28,281 bases of DNA from a virus. The notes under the pieces are model-generated. The model worked only from the letters and a program-made list of their open reading frames with translations. It was not told the origin of the DNA and made no database searches. Each line of letters begins with the position of its first letter. The stretch's first letter is position 1. Location of the stretch: positions 1-28,281 of the IMG/VR virus record IMGVR_UViG_3300006925_000101. One strand, given 5' to 3'. Of this stretch, positions 16,664 through 25,799 are shown one piece after another. The position numbers and the translations under genes are program-made.

Positions 16664-17827
16664 TTATTCATTCTTTGTTACCTCCATGATCGAAGATTTG
16701 TATCTAGGATCACTTATGGCTTCTAATATACTGCTTACTGTCATAGCTACAATTTCTTCATGTGTATGCTCTGGCAACTCGCAGTCAATCCCCAAAGATA
16801 AGGATATTTCGCCTGGCTTTCTAATGTACGTTATTTTTACAGTGTCTATTATAAATATATCACTAGTGTATATGTCTATAGAGTTACCTCTCATCGTTGT
16901 GAGTGGAGAAGTGTATTTTGTAGTATTAAACGGGTCACTTAAAAGCGTAAATATGTCGTCTTGTTGTGAGAATCTATTTCCTTCAGTTATGTTAGCTGAA
17001 AAAGAAACTGGTTCTCTTCGTTCTGCGTAAGTAGTATCCATAAACTCTAATCCTTGTGGAGCTGGAGCTGTCTCATCTACAGCTGGTACTCCAACAGCAA
17101 ATGTTCTTTCTCCTAATGAGCCGTCATAGCTTATCCAAGGATATGATTCAATATCTACTACTACTATAAAACTTCCTGGGTAATTTAGAGTTTCGTACTC
17201 TTCCCAGTAAATGTCAAATCCTATTCCTGGATTATCTACAATATCTTGTTTAACTGCTTCTATATTTGAAGGATAACTTTCTGGTGTCCATCCTCCTGCT
17301 AGCAATGTAGCTGAAGGATTCCATATTGATGCTGATGTAGGATCAACTCCTGTAACATCTGCTACCATATCAATGCCATTTACAAATGCAGAAGAATTAT
17401 TAGTTGCATTATTTGTAACAAAGTTATTTAAGCTTAGTACAAAATAGTATTGAGCTGGAGGATTGACCAGTGAGTAGGTTATAGGCCTACAATTATCTAT
17501 CCACAGTCTTGATTGTTGATTTACCAAATACATATAATCTCCTGGTAGTTGGAAAGTGTCAACAAATATCTTTGTTTTTAATTGCTCCTTAAATGATACT
17601 GGAGCTTCATACTCACGCACGAGCGTACGTAAGTCATCTATTCTTTTTTGAGATTCCTCAAAACCTTTTCTGTAGATGTTATTTCTACCGTACTTGGTAT
17701 TGATAAACCTGTACATATTTTTATTTAATTCAATATCTATCTCTTCGGATAGCAAACTGTCAGCTTGGAGTGAATTAATCTTATCCACTCCTTGCTGTAC
17801 AGCTATATGCATTTCAGTTACATTCAT
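16664..17827 (-). CDS. Head-tail connector / ring-type protein candidate (387 aa)
   Basis: The N-terminus is helical (MNVTEMHIAVQQGVDKINSL, LLSEEIDIELNKNMYRFINT) followed by an Arg/Glu-rich coil to about residue 90. A beta-containing body follows (FQLPGDYMYLVNQQSRLWID near 92-111; VKITYIRKPGEIS near 333-345). A helical C-terminus ends ILEAISDPRYKSSIMEVTKN. Long helical starts of this kind occur in ring or adaptor proteins that sit below the portal in crAss-like and other short-tailed phages; this resemblance is from memory. Its ATG overlaps the last base of the preceding 269-aa gene. Position after portal and MCP supports a connector role. Confidence 0.55.
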   Translation of the reverse strand: MNVTEMHIAVQQGVDKINSLQADSLLSEEIDIELNKNMYRFINTKYGRNNIYRKGFEESQKRIDDLRTLVREYEAPVSFKEQLKTKIFVDTFQLPGDYMYLVNQQSRLWIDNCRPITYSLVNPPAQYYFVLSLNNFVTNNATNNSSAFVNGIDMVADVTGVDPTSASIWNPSATLLAGGWTPESYPSNIEAVKQDIVDNPGIGFDIYWEEYETLNYPGSFIVVVDIESYPWISYDGSLGERTFAVGVPAVDETAPAPQGLEFMDTTYAERREPVSFSANITEGNRFSQQDDIFTLLSDPFNTTKYTSPLTTMRGNSIDIYTSDIFIIDTVKITYIRKPGEISLSLGIDCELPEHTHEEIVAMTVSSILEAISDPRYKSSIMEVTKNE

Positions 17828-18636
17828 TAAGATGCTAGTTGTTTAAGTTTTGCTCTTAAAATTGTTAATTTACCTGAGTTCTTTTTGTCATTCAAGTGTA
17901 TAACTGTGTCATCCATAGTTTCTCCTAGTACTTCGTCGATAAAGATAACTTGGTTACCTATCTTTCTTAGAACTCCTGCAGTAACCATTGTTTCAATTTC
18001 TGCTTTTAATTCTAAGTGCTTATCTTCACATACTTTGATAAACTGCTTAGGTGATTTCTCCTTAATGTCGTAAAGCATGTTTTCAACTTGCTCTCTTGTC
18101 AACGTATCAGGATTCATACTACCTACTAGTCTGAACACTCTTCTCATCTGCTTCTCGTCATTAGATACTTTGATAAATGCTTTATCTGCATCTTTCTTGA
18201 CTTGAATATCATTGTTACGCTTCATATCCTTTTTAGCAATGTCGTGAATGTAAAAACGCTTTTGGGTATTCCCAAGCATTTCTTCTTCTGATAGTGCTAC
18301 ATGTGGATGTTTCAATGCAAAATGGTATTTAAGATAATCAGTAATATCAATAGGATTTCCATCTTCTGTCTTTCCTACTTCTAGTTCTACACCTTCAAAG
18401 CCTACTGCGACAGTAAATTCTGCCCAGAATTTTTTAGTGTGTTTTGGCCACTCCATGTGAGCGGGATCTACGTCTAACATTCCGTCCAAGTATTTCTTTT
18501 CGTCGTCTGGACTAAAAGGTTTAAGTGGTTGTCTGTTGACATATACGCTACTTAGTTTCCTAACAGCGCTTGCGTTAATTTCTTTAGGTAAGTGATTGTT
18601 AATCGGCTTAGCCCTTAAATAAACTTTTTTACTCAT
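17827..18636 (-). CDS. Phage structural or assembly protein of unknown function (269 aa)
   Basis: The protein is Lys-rich and largely helical. It contains VYVNRQPLKPFSPDDEKKYL (about 31-50), EWPKHTKKFWAEFTVAVGFE (about 62-81) and YLKYHFALKHPHVALSEEEM. Heptad-like helices follow, with LTREQVENMLYDIKEKSPKQ and a basic C-terminus LTILRAKLKQLAS. No catalytic motif or membrane segment is visible. It lies between MCP and the connector candidate, overlapping the latter by one base, and is preceded by a GC-rich hairpin downstream of the MCP. A head-completion or head-tail joining role is likely from position only. Confidence 0.6.
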   Translation of the reverse strand: MSKKVYLRAKPINNHLPKEINASAVRKLSSVYVNRQPLKPFSPDDEKKYLDGMLDVDPAHMEWPKHTKKFWAEFTVAVGFEGVELEVGKTEDGNPIDITDYLKYHFALKHPHVALSEEEMLGNTQKRFYIHDIAKKDMKRNNDIQVKKDADKAFIKVSNDEKQMRRVFRLVGSMNPDTLTREQVENMLYDIKEKSPKQFIKVCEDKHLELKAEIETMVTAGVLRKIGNQVIFIDEVLGETMDDTVIHLNDKKNSGKLTILRAKLKQLAS

Positions 18637-18700
18637 AATACAGTACTTTTAAAGTGTTAATTAGTGGATGTAAAGTATAACTCTCCAATATTTAAAGTAA

Positions 18701-18728
18701 GGATGTGGGGGTTTTACCCCCCACGACC
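18701..18728 (-). terminator. GC-rich hairpin after the major capsid gene (possible attenuator or 3'-end stabiliser)
   Basis: A perfect 7-bp stem GTGGGGG/CCCCCAC closes a 6-base loop (18705-18724). It extends outwards to 11 bp with one wobble and one mismatch (18701-18728). It stands out in an AT-rich 135-base gap, 43 bases past the MCP stop. On the minus strand no U-run follows, so it is not a classical intrinsic terminator. It may pause polymerase or protect the MCP message from 3' exonucleases. Confidence 0.5.
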
Positions 18729-18771
18729 TTAACCAAAAACCAATATATAGACTTGCGAATGCACGCCAAAT

Positions 18772-20217
18772 TTAAGAAGCTACACACTGAATGTCCAACG
18801 AAGTATCAAATCTACGTAAGCAGATACCCGCTGTCTTCAACATGTGTACGCTCGCACCGTCAACGTCTGATGCTCTTGCATCTGAGCCAGAGAAACCTCT
18901 AGGAACTACAGAGCCAGCAACACACCAACGCATCATCTCACGACCTTTCTTAGAGATCATTGTAAGATTAGCTTGTCCGTCATAGTTAGACTGGTCAACA
19001 AATACCATACGGTAAGACTCTAAAGAGTAACCAGTAACAGGGTGCTTTCCACGAGCTTGTGCAACTGGACCGTGATCAAATAATGGTAATTTTACCACAT
19101 TGATTACATGACCATCTACGTGCTCGTATGTAGTGAAGTAACCAGTCAATCCTAAGTTACGTCCGCTACCTGTGATGAATCTGTTCTCACCACCTACTTT
19201 GAAGGAGTTACCTGCAAAGTGTGATTTAAGAGCTTCATCAAACTCTCTTGCGCCACCAGTACCAGTATACAAAGTAATTTGCTTCTGGTTAGCGTCTGTC
19301 ATTTGGTAGAATAAATCACCAATGATGTTTTTCAACTTAGACTCAGTCATAGTTGAGTAAGTATCAGTGTTTACGATTTGCTCGAATAAACCAGGACCTA
19401 CAATAACAGGCTGTCCATTCTCATCTTTCATAAACGTGTTACCGTTTGCATCATAAGTTTTTTGTCCGTACCAGTAGTACATTTCACACTCTTCTTTGAA
19501 GTCAAGCATGTGTTGGTACTCTTCGTAATCCATCCAAAGTTTTGTAGAACCACCACCTTTAGTAGGTAAAGAGAATTCTGCAACGAAATCTTTTGCATGT
19601 CCTGACATGTGGTAAGATTTACGTACTGTTGTGATTTTGTTACGAACTTTTCCTGGAGCTTGCCAGTTAGAAGCGTTACCTCTAGAGAAGTCAACACCTA
19701 CTGGTGCATACAATTGGGCCCAAAGATCACCTGCAGTAAAACCTGAAGTTAATACTGTAGCTGCTGCTGGGTTTACTAATTGTAATGTATACTCCCAACC
19801 AGAACCGCCTACATAAGGCTTAGGCTCTTGCATGATACGTGCTAGCTCACCTTTTGAGTTTACTAATACATAAGGAAATATAAATCGTTTGTCAGGGAAT
19901 ACTAACGTGAAAGTTGATCCTCCCTGTCCTAAATTTGCTCCTGCATTTGTCACAGCCACTGGACGTGTTCTCAATTTGTGGGTAGCCACACGATATTCAT
20001 ACTCTAAACGGTCGATTGATTGAACATTACCAGCTCCTTCTGTTAAGAAAGATAGTGGGAATCTTTTATCATCTTTACCCGCTAGATGCGTGATAATCGG
20101 AGAAAGTTCAGTTGGCTTAGACAATAATGCATTTGCCAGACTGTTCATGTCTGTCATTTGCGAATCATTATAAAACGTCTTTTGAACGCTAATGTTCGTT
20201 CCATTCAATTGTGGCAT
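18772..20217 (-). CDS. Major capsid protein (481 aa)
   Basis: The identification rests on position directly after an acidic scaffold-like gene and portal, on length, and on composition. The start is MPQLNGTNISVQKTFYNDSQ. Internal blocks include FPLSFLTEGAGNVQSIDRLE (about 53-72), FPDKRFIFPYVLVNSKGELA, MTDANQKQITLYTGTGGARE and VAQARGKHPVTGYSLESYRM. The C-terminus (about 405-481: VFVDQSNYDGQANL..., MMRWCVAGSVVPRGFSG, VDGASVHMLKTAGI) resembles what I recall of HK97-fold capsid proteins of crAss-like phages. The leader is AT-rich with no Shine-Dalgarno. A TAACTTTA at 20234-20241 (minus strand), one base off the TAnnTTTG promoter element, lies 16 bases before the ATG. No capsid protease gene is seen nearby. 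Confidence 0.8.
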   Translation of the reverse strand: MPQLNGTNISVQKTFYNDSQMTDMNSLANALLSKPTELSPIITHLAGKDDKRFPLSFLTEGAGNVQSIDRLEYEYRVATHKLRTRPVAVTNAGANLGQGGSTFTLVFPDKRFIFPYVLVNSKGELARIMQEPKPYVGGSGWEYTLQLVNPAAATVLTSGFTAGDLWAQLYAPVGVDFSRGNASNWQAPGKVRNKITTVRKSYHMSGHAKDFVAEFSLPTKGGGSTKLWMDYEEYQHMLDFKEECEMYYWYGQKTYDANGNTFMKDENGQPVIVGPGLFEQIVNTDTYSTMTESKLKNIIGDLFYQMTDANQKQITLYTGTGGAREFDEALKSHFAGNSFKVGGENRFITGSGRNLGLTGYFTTYEHVDGHVINVVKLPLFDHGPVAQARGKHPVTGYSLESYRMVFVDQSNYDGQANLTMISKKGREMMRWCVAGSVVPRGFSGSDARASDVDGASVHMLKTAGICLRRFDTSLDIQCVAS

Positions 20218-20269
20218 AATTATCTAATTTTTATAAAGTTAAGTTGCATTTTAAAATTGCCATTTTTAA

Positions 20270-21379
20270 TTAAAAGTTAAGATCTAAATCATCCAAGTCT
20301 ACTTGCTTACTCTTACGTCTTTGACGTCCTCGCGCGCTTTTAACTCTTTCTTCATTTCTAGAAATTCTATCTTTCAATGATTTTGCATTTGATGTTCTAG
20401 CTTTCTTTTCTACAAGTTTTTGTAAATCAAAACCCTTGTACATCAAATAATCAATTGCAAGTTTAGTTTCCATCTCTGCGTCAGCATGATCTAAATCTCG
20501 CTGTGTGCGACCATCTTTGGTCACAGGTGTTGAGATATAGTCAAAAAACTTTGACTTCTCTCTATTTGGAACTGTGATACCTGCGAACTCATTGTTACTT
20601 TCAATAGTCTCATACACACCATTCCAAAACTCTTGTTGCTGAATTTCTCGCTGCTCTTTATCTTCTTTTTGAGAAGCAACTAATTGCTGCCTAGATTGTT
20701 CTTGCATTTTACCTAATGCTCTTCTAGCAGCTTCAGCTTTCTGGTATAATTTACCAGTATCTTCGTAATCAGTCAATAACTCATTAATAAATTCGCTATC
20801 GTGGCCTTTTGTTGCAAAATAATCTGCCAATACGCCCTTTTGACTTCTTGTATCATCTTCAACCAACTCTATCTGATTGTAATCTAGTTGAGGATCGTAA
20901 GCTTGCATAAAGTTTTTAGAATCTCCTCCGTTTAGAACATATTCTAAATGATTTTTTACAAGCGGAAAGTTTTCAAACAATTGATCTAATTGATCTTCTG
21001 CCATTTGCTTTCCTATATCTTGAGTCATTGCTAACAAACCTTCAGGAGTATCATCATACTCTTCTTCAGTTTCATATCCCAATTTGTCTAAGATCTCTGC
21101 GACTACTGTAGATTCTACAGGCTCTCGATCTTCATCTTCTTCCTCTTCTTCTTCGTAGTCATCCTCTTCATCCTCTTCAAAGTCTTCTTCTTCTGTTTCT
21201 ACTTCTTCTACTTCTTCAGATTCTGCTAATTCGTCTGCATCCGCATCTAACTCTTCGTCAGTTGCTTTCGGTGTGTCTATTGCTAAGTCTTCTGCAACCT
21301 CTGTGCTTTCTGACCCGCCACTAATAACATCGTCAAATGAGATGTCGTCTAGTCCAATGTTTTCTTCTTCTGGGTTCAT
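20270..21379 (-). CDS. Scaffold-like acidic head assembly protein (369 aa)
   Basis: The N-terminal ~90 residues are extremely acidic (27 of the 34 residues at about 53-86 are Asp or Glu). The middle is helical and Gln/Glu-rich (EKAEAARRALGKMQEQ-type region near 215-250). The C-terminal 40 residues are basic (RISRNEERVKSARGRQRRKS) and end DLDDLDLNF. This acidic-helical-basic layout and the place between portal and MCP are the signature of a capsid scaffolding protein, whose basic end usually contacts the coat. No protease motif is visible. A TATTTTTG element 21 bases upstream could be a promoter. Confidence 0.7.
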   Translation of the reverse strand: MNPEEENIGLDDISFDDVISGGSESTEVAEDLAIDTPKATDEELDADADELAESEEVEEVETEEEDFEEDEEDDYEEEEEEDEDREPVESTVVAEILDKLGYETEEEYDDTPEGLLAMTQDIGKQMAEDQLDQLFENFPLVKNHLEYVLNGGDSKNFMQAYDPQLDYNQIELVEDDTRSQKGVLADYFATKGHDSEFINELLTDYEDTGKLYQKAEAARRALGKMQEQSRQQLVASQKEDKEQREIQQQEFWNGVYETIESNNEFAGITVPNREKSKFFDYISTPVTKDGRTQRDLDHADAEMETKLAIDYLMYKGFDLQKLVEKKARTSNAKSLKDRISRNEERVKSARGRQRRKSKQVDLDDLDLNF

Positions 21380-21400
21380 AATCTATATAATTAGTTTTTA

Positions 21401-21408
21401 CAAAAATA
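21401..21408 (-). promoter_or_regulatory. Possible Bacteroidota -7 element (TATTTTTG) before the scaffold gene
   Basis: On the minus strand TATTTTTG matches TAnnTTTG and ends 21 bases before the ATG at 21379, a suitable distance for a short leader. No TTG or TTTG is found 17-23 bases further upstream, so half of the expected promoter is missing and the call is weak. Confidence 0.3.
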
Positions 21409-21467
21409 GTTAAATATGTAGGTCTTGGTACACATACATATGTTTTTGGATATGTCTTTACTATATA

Positions 21468-23726
21468 TCACTTATCTTTATTTTTTTCTCTGTCTATGCT
21501 TCTTTTTTCTGCGTCATCAGCTATTCTAGCCTCTAATTCACGCTCTCTAACACTAAGTTCCTTCTGTCTCATCTCAAAGTCTGCCATCATCTTCTGCATA
21601 TTAAATGCATCTACTTCAGGATTCTTTCTAGACTCTGCTCCAATCAAAGCAATCTCAATATCTTTTTGTCTATCTTTTTCACTCTCAATTAGCTCTTGTT
21701 CTGCTTTTGCTTGCTCCATTTGCATTTGTTGTTGCGCTTGTTGCTGTTCAGCTTGCTGTTGAGCCTGTTCTAATTCTTCTTGTGCTTTTTCTGCAGCTTT
21801 TAATTTACCTTTTATTTGAGTAAAGCTTTCTGATTCTAACACTTCTGCAATTGTAGATCCTTTAGAACCATTCTGCATCATAGCTTGTGCAAGTTGTTTC
21901 ATCTGATCTAGTCTTTCAATGTCTTTACCTGAGTCAGATACAAAGATGCCATAGTTAGATTCCATGTGTTGCATGCTATCTAAATCTAAAAAGTCTGTAG
22001 TACCATCAGGCATAACAAACATTCCTTGTTTACCTGTAAGCCATGCTTCTTTAGAATAATCAACAAGTGCTTGTAAATCTCTCTGCTCTAGTCGACCAAA
22101 CTTTCTAAATAAATCTTCTGTAATGTGTGATGATTGCACGATAGCTTGTTGCGAACTAGCTTTACCTTCATATGCCCCAATAGTACCCTGTCTTTGTCTA
22201 GATACACCAGATAATTTTTCCCATTCGTTTAATATAGATTCTAATAGAGTTACATATTGACCAATTGTCTTAATAGACATATCCAGTACAGATTGATGCT
22301 GAGGATTTAGCTGTATACCTTCTTTATTATAATCTACCCAAGCAATACCTGTACCTTCTACATAATACATAAACTTGTCCATATCCCACTTCTTAGGAAT
22401 AAGGTTAATATCAAATTGAGCTATAATATCTTTACTTCTTGCTATAGCTAACTCTAATCTGTACTTGTAAATGTTGTAATTCAACTGGTAAGGTATACCA
22501 AGAGATACTAAAGAAATATTATCAGCGTTTATATCAGAATACTTTCTACCGTTTATAGGAAGTTTACATGCAGAAACATTGTCTAAAGATAATCTCTGGT
22601 TGGCTACAGGATTAATGTTAACATACATTCTACCATCAATTCTAGTACCTTCCCATACCTCGTTAACCCAAAGATAAGTTACTTTAGCACCTTGCTCTTT
22701 CATTTCTTTAGGCAATCTAAAGGTTTCATCAACCTCCATCTCTTCCATAGATCCCGTCTCTGGGTCTACGTATTCTAAAAAGCCTACTCTTTTTCTTGAC
22801 TTCCAATATACATTTACAACTTCTATTAGTCTATTTCTGTATGTATTTGGATCAGATCCTGCACGAGATTGTCTGTATAACAAGTAAGATTCTGGATCTG
22901 ATTGTCTAGGCTCCTCTAATTCTAACACTTGCTCTTCAGTTAATGACTCATAAAAAGAATCTATTACTGTAGATGCATGTACATATTTTCTAACTAAAGC
23001 CCAGTCTCCATCTTCTACAAACTCTATGTCTGGATCTTTATCATAGTCTACATCAATAGGATTTAGAATATCATAAAAAGGCTCTTTGTTTCTAACACCT
23101 CTGTGAGTGTATACTTCTCCTGATACTAGGAAATGAAACCATGCTTTTTGTAGTTTATCATACACTTCTTCAGATTGCATAATGTATGTTAAAGCATGTT
23201 GTCCCTTAATAGCTCTATTATCTACATAACTGTTTTCAAACTGATCTGCTATTTGTTTTGGAAGAGGTATATCTTCTGGTGTTTCTATCTGTTGTAATAG
23301 TTCTGGGTTAGTTTGTTTAAGAGATTGTAAGAACTGCATCTGAACATTTTGGTAGATAGCTTCTTGCTTTGCTTGCTCTTTTTGACTAACTGCATCTCCA
23401 TTCTGTACGGTAACGGTGTAATTAAGAGGTCTTTTAGACTTTTCACCCAAGAGGAGATCAATGATAGGTTTGATAATAGGATAGTTACGCATTTTAGAGG
23501 GAAAATTGTTACGGCTCTTGCCGTAAGGATGTGTAACGTAACGATAGTCATCCTCATAAATTACACCGTTGTAGTAATCATATAAGCGTTTAAGGTCATC
23601 CTTTCTTTGGTTGACCCCTTGATTAGAAAGATCTATGTAAGCTTCTACACAGCTTTCTCTCCACTTCTTATTTTTCTTTGATAAAGGCAGCTTTTGCTGC
23701 GGTATTTTGTCTCCCCCTAAATACAT
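21468..23726 (-). CDS. Portal protein, P22-like size, with Q-rich coiled-coil tail (752 aa)
   Basis: The portal forms the twelve-fold ring through which DNA enters and leaves the head. Evidence: it lies directly downstream of TerL and upstream of scaffold and MCP, has the length of large P22-type portals, and has a conserved-looking block FPSKMRNYPIIKPIIDLLLG followed by EKSKRP (about 75-100). Further blocks are RNRLIEVVNVYWKSRKRVGF and NPVANQRLSLDNVSACKLPI, and a stem-like helical section with SGVSRQRQGTIGAYEGKASS near 505-525. Residues about 640-752 form a long Gln/Glu/Lys-rich coiled coil (QAQQQAEQQQAQQQMQMEQA), possibly the barrel inside the capsid. The start codon lies inside a 12-bp palindrome. 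Confidence 0.85.
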   Translation of the reverse strand: MYLGGDKIPQQKLPLSKKNKKWRESCVEAYIDLSNQGVNQRKDDLKRLYDYYNGVIYEDDYRYVTHPYGKSRNNFPSKMRNYPIIKPIIDLLLGEKSKRPLNYTVTVQNGDAVSQKEQAKQEAIYQNVQMQFLQSLKQTNPELLQQIETPEDIPLPKQIADQFENSYVDNRAIKGQHALTYIMQSEEVYDKLQKAWFHFLVSGEVYTHRGVRNKEPFYDILNPIDVDYDKDPDIEFVEDGDWALVRKYVHASTVIDSFYESLTEEQVLELEEPRQSDPESYLLYRQSRAGSDPNTYRNRLIEVVNVYWKSRKRVGFLEYVDPETGSMEEMEVDETFRLPKEMKEQGAKVTYLWVNEVWEGTRIDGRMYVNINPVANQRLSLDNVSACKLPINGRKYSDINADNISLVSLGIPYQLNYNIYKYRLELAIARSKDIIAQFDINLIPKKWDMDKFMYYVEGTGIAWVDYNKEGIQLNPQHQSVLDMSIKTIGQYVTLLESILNEWEKLSGVSRQRQGTIGAYEGKASSQQAIVQSSHITEDLFRKFGRLEQRDLQALVDYSKEAWLTGKQGMFVMPDGTTDFLDLDSMQHMESNYGIFVSDSGKDIERLDQMKQLAQAMMQNGSKGSTIAEVLESESFTQIKGKLKAAEKAQEELEQAQQQAEQQQAQQQMQMEQAKAEQELIESEKDRQKDIEIALIGAESRKNPEVDAFNMQKMMADFEMRQKELSVRERELEARIADDAEKRSIDREKNKDK

Positions 23727-23732
23727 ATGTAT
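23721..23732. repeat. 12-bp palindrome ATACATATGTAT over the portal start codon
   Basis: ATACATATGTAT is a perfect palindrome, and its centre holds the portal ATG (23724-23726, minus strand). A related CATACATATGT lies in the other spacer flanking the portal gene, near 21433-21443. In AT-rich DNA this may be chance, or it could be a regulator site controlling portal expression. Confidence 0.3.
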
Positions 23733-23765
23733 GCAAAATTAAGTTTTTTTATCTGATTTTTTATC

Positions 23766-23786
23766 ATGTGTATAGTTTTTACACAT
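23766..23786. repeat. Inverted repeat ATGTGTA-N7-TACACAT between terL and portal
   Basis: A perfect 7-bp inverted repeat with a 7-base spacer sits in the 78-base gap between the TerL stop and the portal start. It is AT-rich and not followed by a T-run in the direction of transcription, so it is a poor terminator. It could bind a dimeric regulator or act as a weak RNA hairpin. Confidence 0.3.
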
Positions 23787-23804
23787 TCCTTTACATATAT
23801 AACA

Positions 23805-25799
23805 CTAGCGATAGTTCTGCTCAAACCAATCATTAGTAGAATTATCTTCTAGTATTTCTTTCACCTCTGCATTATAAAGCTCGCGCGTGTGATACATCCC
23901 TATCATAAGTGCCATTACACGGTCAAAATTACCTTTGTGATTAAACTTTATAAGCTCTTGAAGTAATGCCATGTCATATATCTTGTGTAGATTAAGTGTA
24001 GTTTTACCATCTTCATCTACAGATCTAACTGCATTTAGCCAGTCTCGTATGTATAACTCGCCTTGTCTTTTACGAGCTTCTGTTGTATGCATACCATATT
24101 GTCTCTTTACATTTTTAGAACGTAAATCTTTTTTATCTAGCATCTCAAACTCTTCTTGTAATCTGTGCAACTTTCTATGCTGCCTTGCGTATTGTATTAC
24201 AGCCCCTCTATCGTTCTCAAACCCTATCTTAGCATTATAATAATCTGATAACATAAATAGATTTCTATTATATTCGTCTTGAGAGTGTGGTCTACCTACA
24301 TAACTAGCTACTATCATATCATCAGGCTTAGATATATTATTCATACGCTTTATTACATACGCAGCTCCTAATGAACTTGCATCTGCAGATTGATTCTGTC
24401 CATAGGGGTCATGACATAATACATACATGTTATGAGGTGTCTGATTCTGTTGATTTTTAAAAGGTCCTTCGTATACAACTACTGCTCCCTCTAAATCGTC
24501 TTCTTTACGGTGTGGGTACCTTTGTACAGGTCTAGCATCACCATCAGGTTTAAACTTTATATGATTACTTTCTCCATAATATAACTTACCTGCTGTACCT
24601 ATTGCATGTAGCTTATTAGCTTTTACTTTATTATACTGTTCTTGTAAAGATGATATATCAAACAGGTTACCTGCTACTTGTAATGTAGCTTCAGCAGGAC
24701 ATGTAGGATGCTCAGCTATATACTGATCATATGCTTTTGGATCATTAGTACCTTTCTTTTTATTTCTATTACCTTCTTCAAATTCTTTAGCTTCTTCTAC
24801 AGAAGAGTTACCATCATCATCTATAAACCCTTCTAAATTTTCATATATAGGAACAAAGTGTCCACATACAGATCCTAATGCTCCATCATCCCATATATTC
24901 TCAAAAGCTAGGCAATCATAGGACTCAGGATTGTAAAATATCTCTTCCATACCTGCAAAGTCTGCTCCCTCTGTACCGCCTGTACCAAATGCTACCATCG
25001 TACCTAGAGTCTTACTACCTTGGCGCATTGTTGGCATAGCAACCTCCCATGCTTTTAATAATCCTGGAAATGATCCTGCCTCCTCAAAAAATATAAGCTC
25101 GCCCGCCTTACCCCTTACTTTATCCGGGTCATCTTTAAGAGATACACCTATAATCTGGGACTTCATACCCATTTCTACTAATGCTCCATTAACATTCTTC
25201 TTATATCCAGATTGTTTGTGCATCTCCCTATCTCTAAGTCTAGGCTGCGTCCATGCAGTGTTATCATCTACAAATGATAGAATATCCCAAGCTTTAGACA
25301 GTAGACCATCCCCAATCAAATATTCTTTCTGCCCTGCAAATACATAATTCTTACTATTACGTAAATGAAAATAGTTTCTAGCAAGCATTGCGGCAGCTTT
25401 GTAAGAATATCCCTTACGACGAGCTTTTAATACTGTCATATGTTTATTCTCTTTTCTACAATTGTCTATTGCAGTAAAGTATTTCCAATCTCCGTCATAA
25501 AATGCTGGGAATGTACGCTCTCTTCGAGCTATAATTGTACCATCTGGTAATTCCTGATCAACAGATCTGTCAATCGGGCAATAATTAAGATAAAAGTAGT
25601 GATTACCTGTAATAGTTACTCCATTATGAGTATATCCGTACAGGCATCTTTCTCTCTCTTCATCCCAATACTCATAATAAGGTTTTGTACCGGGCAGTGC
25701 GTTTGTATAGTAACCGTTTTTTATATACGAATTAGCTGCTGGAGCTAGCCCTCTTGTGTCTTTAAAAACTTGTTCTTTATGTTCACTAATTCCTGACAT
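23805..25799 (-). CDS. terL: Terminase large subunit (664 aa)
   Basis: TerL packages phage DNA with an ATPase and cuts it with an RNase H-like nuclease. A Walker A-like motif is at about residues 125-135 (KARRKGYSYKA), with the unusual RRKGYS core. Walker B with the catalytic Glu is at about 233-241 (GELIFFEEA). A coupling-type motif FGTGG is at about 271-275. The nuclease domain shows Asp464 in YVLCHDPYG, the ENDRG block near 528-532 and Asp626 in GNFDRVMALMIGM. Length is normal to long for the family. The only plausible ATG (25799) lies inside the preceding gene, a 55-base overlap; the next Met (about residue 121) would delete the region in front of Walker A. Confidence 0.93.
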   Translation of the reverse strand: MSGISEHKEQVFKDTRGLAPAANSYIKNGYYTNALPGTKPYYEYWDEERERCLYGYTHNGVTITGNHYFYLNYCPIDRSVDQELPDGTIIARRERTFPAFYDGDWKYFTAIDNCRKENKHMTVLKARRKGYSYKAAAMLARNYFHLRNSKNYVFAGQKEYLIGDGLLSKAWDILSFVDDNTAWTQPRLRDREMHKQSGYKKNVNGALVEMGMKSQIIGVSLKDDPDKVRGKAGELIFFEEAGSFPGLLKAWEVAMPTMRQGSKTLGTMVAFGTGGTEGADFAGMEEIFYNPESYDCLAFENIWDDGALGSVCGHFVPIYENLEGFIDDDGNSSVEEAKEFEEGNRNKKKGTNDPKAYDQYIAEHPTCPAEATLQVAGNLFDISSLQEQYNKVKANKLHAIGTAGKLYYGESNHIKFKPDGDARPVQRYPHRKEDDLEGAVVVYEGPFKNQQNQTPHNMYVLCHDPYGQNQSADASSLGAAYVIKRMNNISKPDDMIVASYVGRPHSQDEYNRNLFMLSDYYNAKIGFENDRGAVIQYARQHRKLHRLQEEFEMLDKKDLRSKNVKRQYGMHTTEARKRQGELYIRDWLNAVRSVDEDGKTTLNLHKIYDMALLQELIKFNHKGNFDRVMALMIGMYHTRELYNAEVKEILEDNSTNDWFEQNYR

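Noticed and set aside
16569-17030. 153-aa plus-strand open frame with hydrophobic parts
   Set aside because: Antisense across the 313- and 387-aa genes; the hydrophobicity follows from the complement of polar codons.
19428-19697. 89-aa minus-strand frame inside the capsid gene
   Set aside because: Out-of-frame overlap wholly within a well-supported gene, with low-quality composition.
23285-23557. 90-aa minus-strand frame inside the portal gene
   Set aside because: Wholly contained in the portal gene in another frame; no supporting motif.
23734-23741. TAATTTTG promoter-like element before the portal gene
   Set aside because: It matches TAnnTTTG but ends only 7 bases from the ATG and has no upstream TTG at a suitable distance, so a nearly leaderless message would be required.
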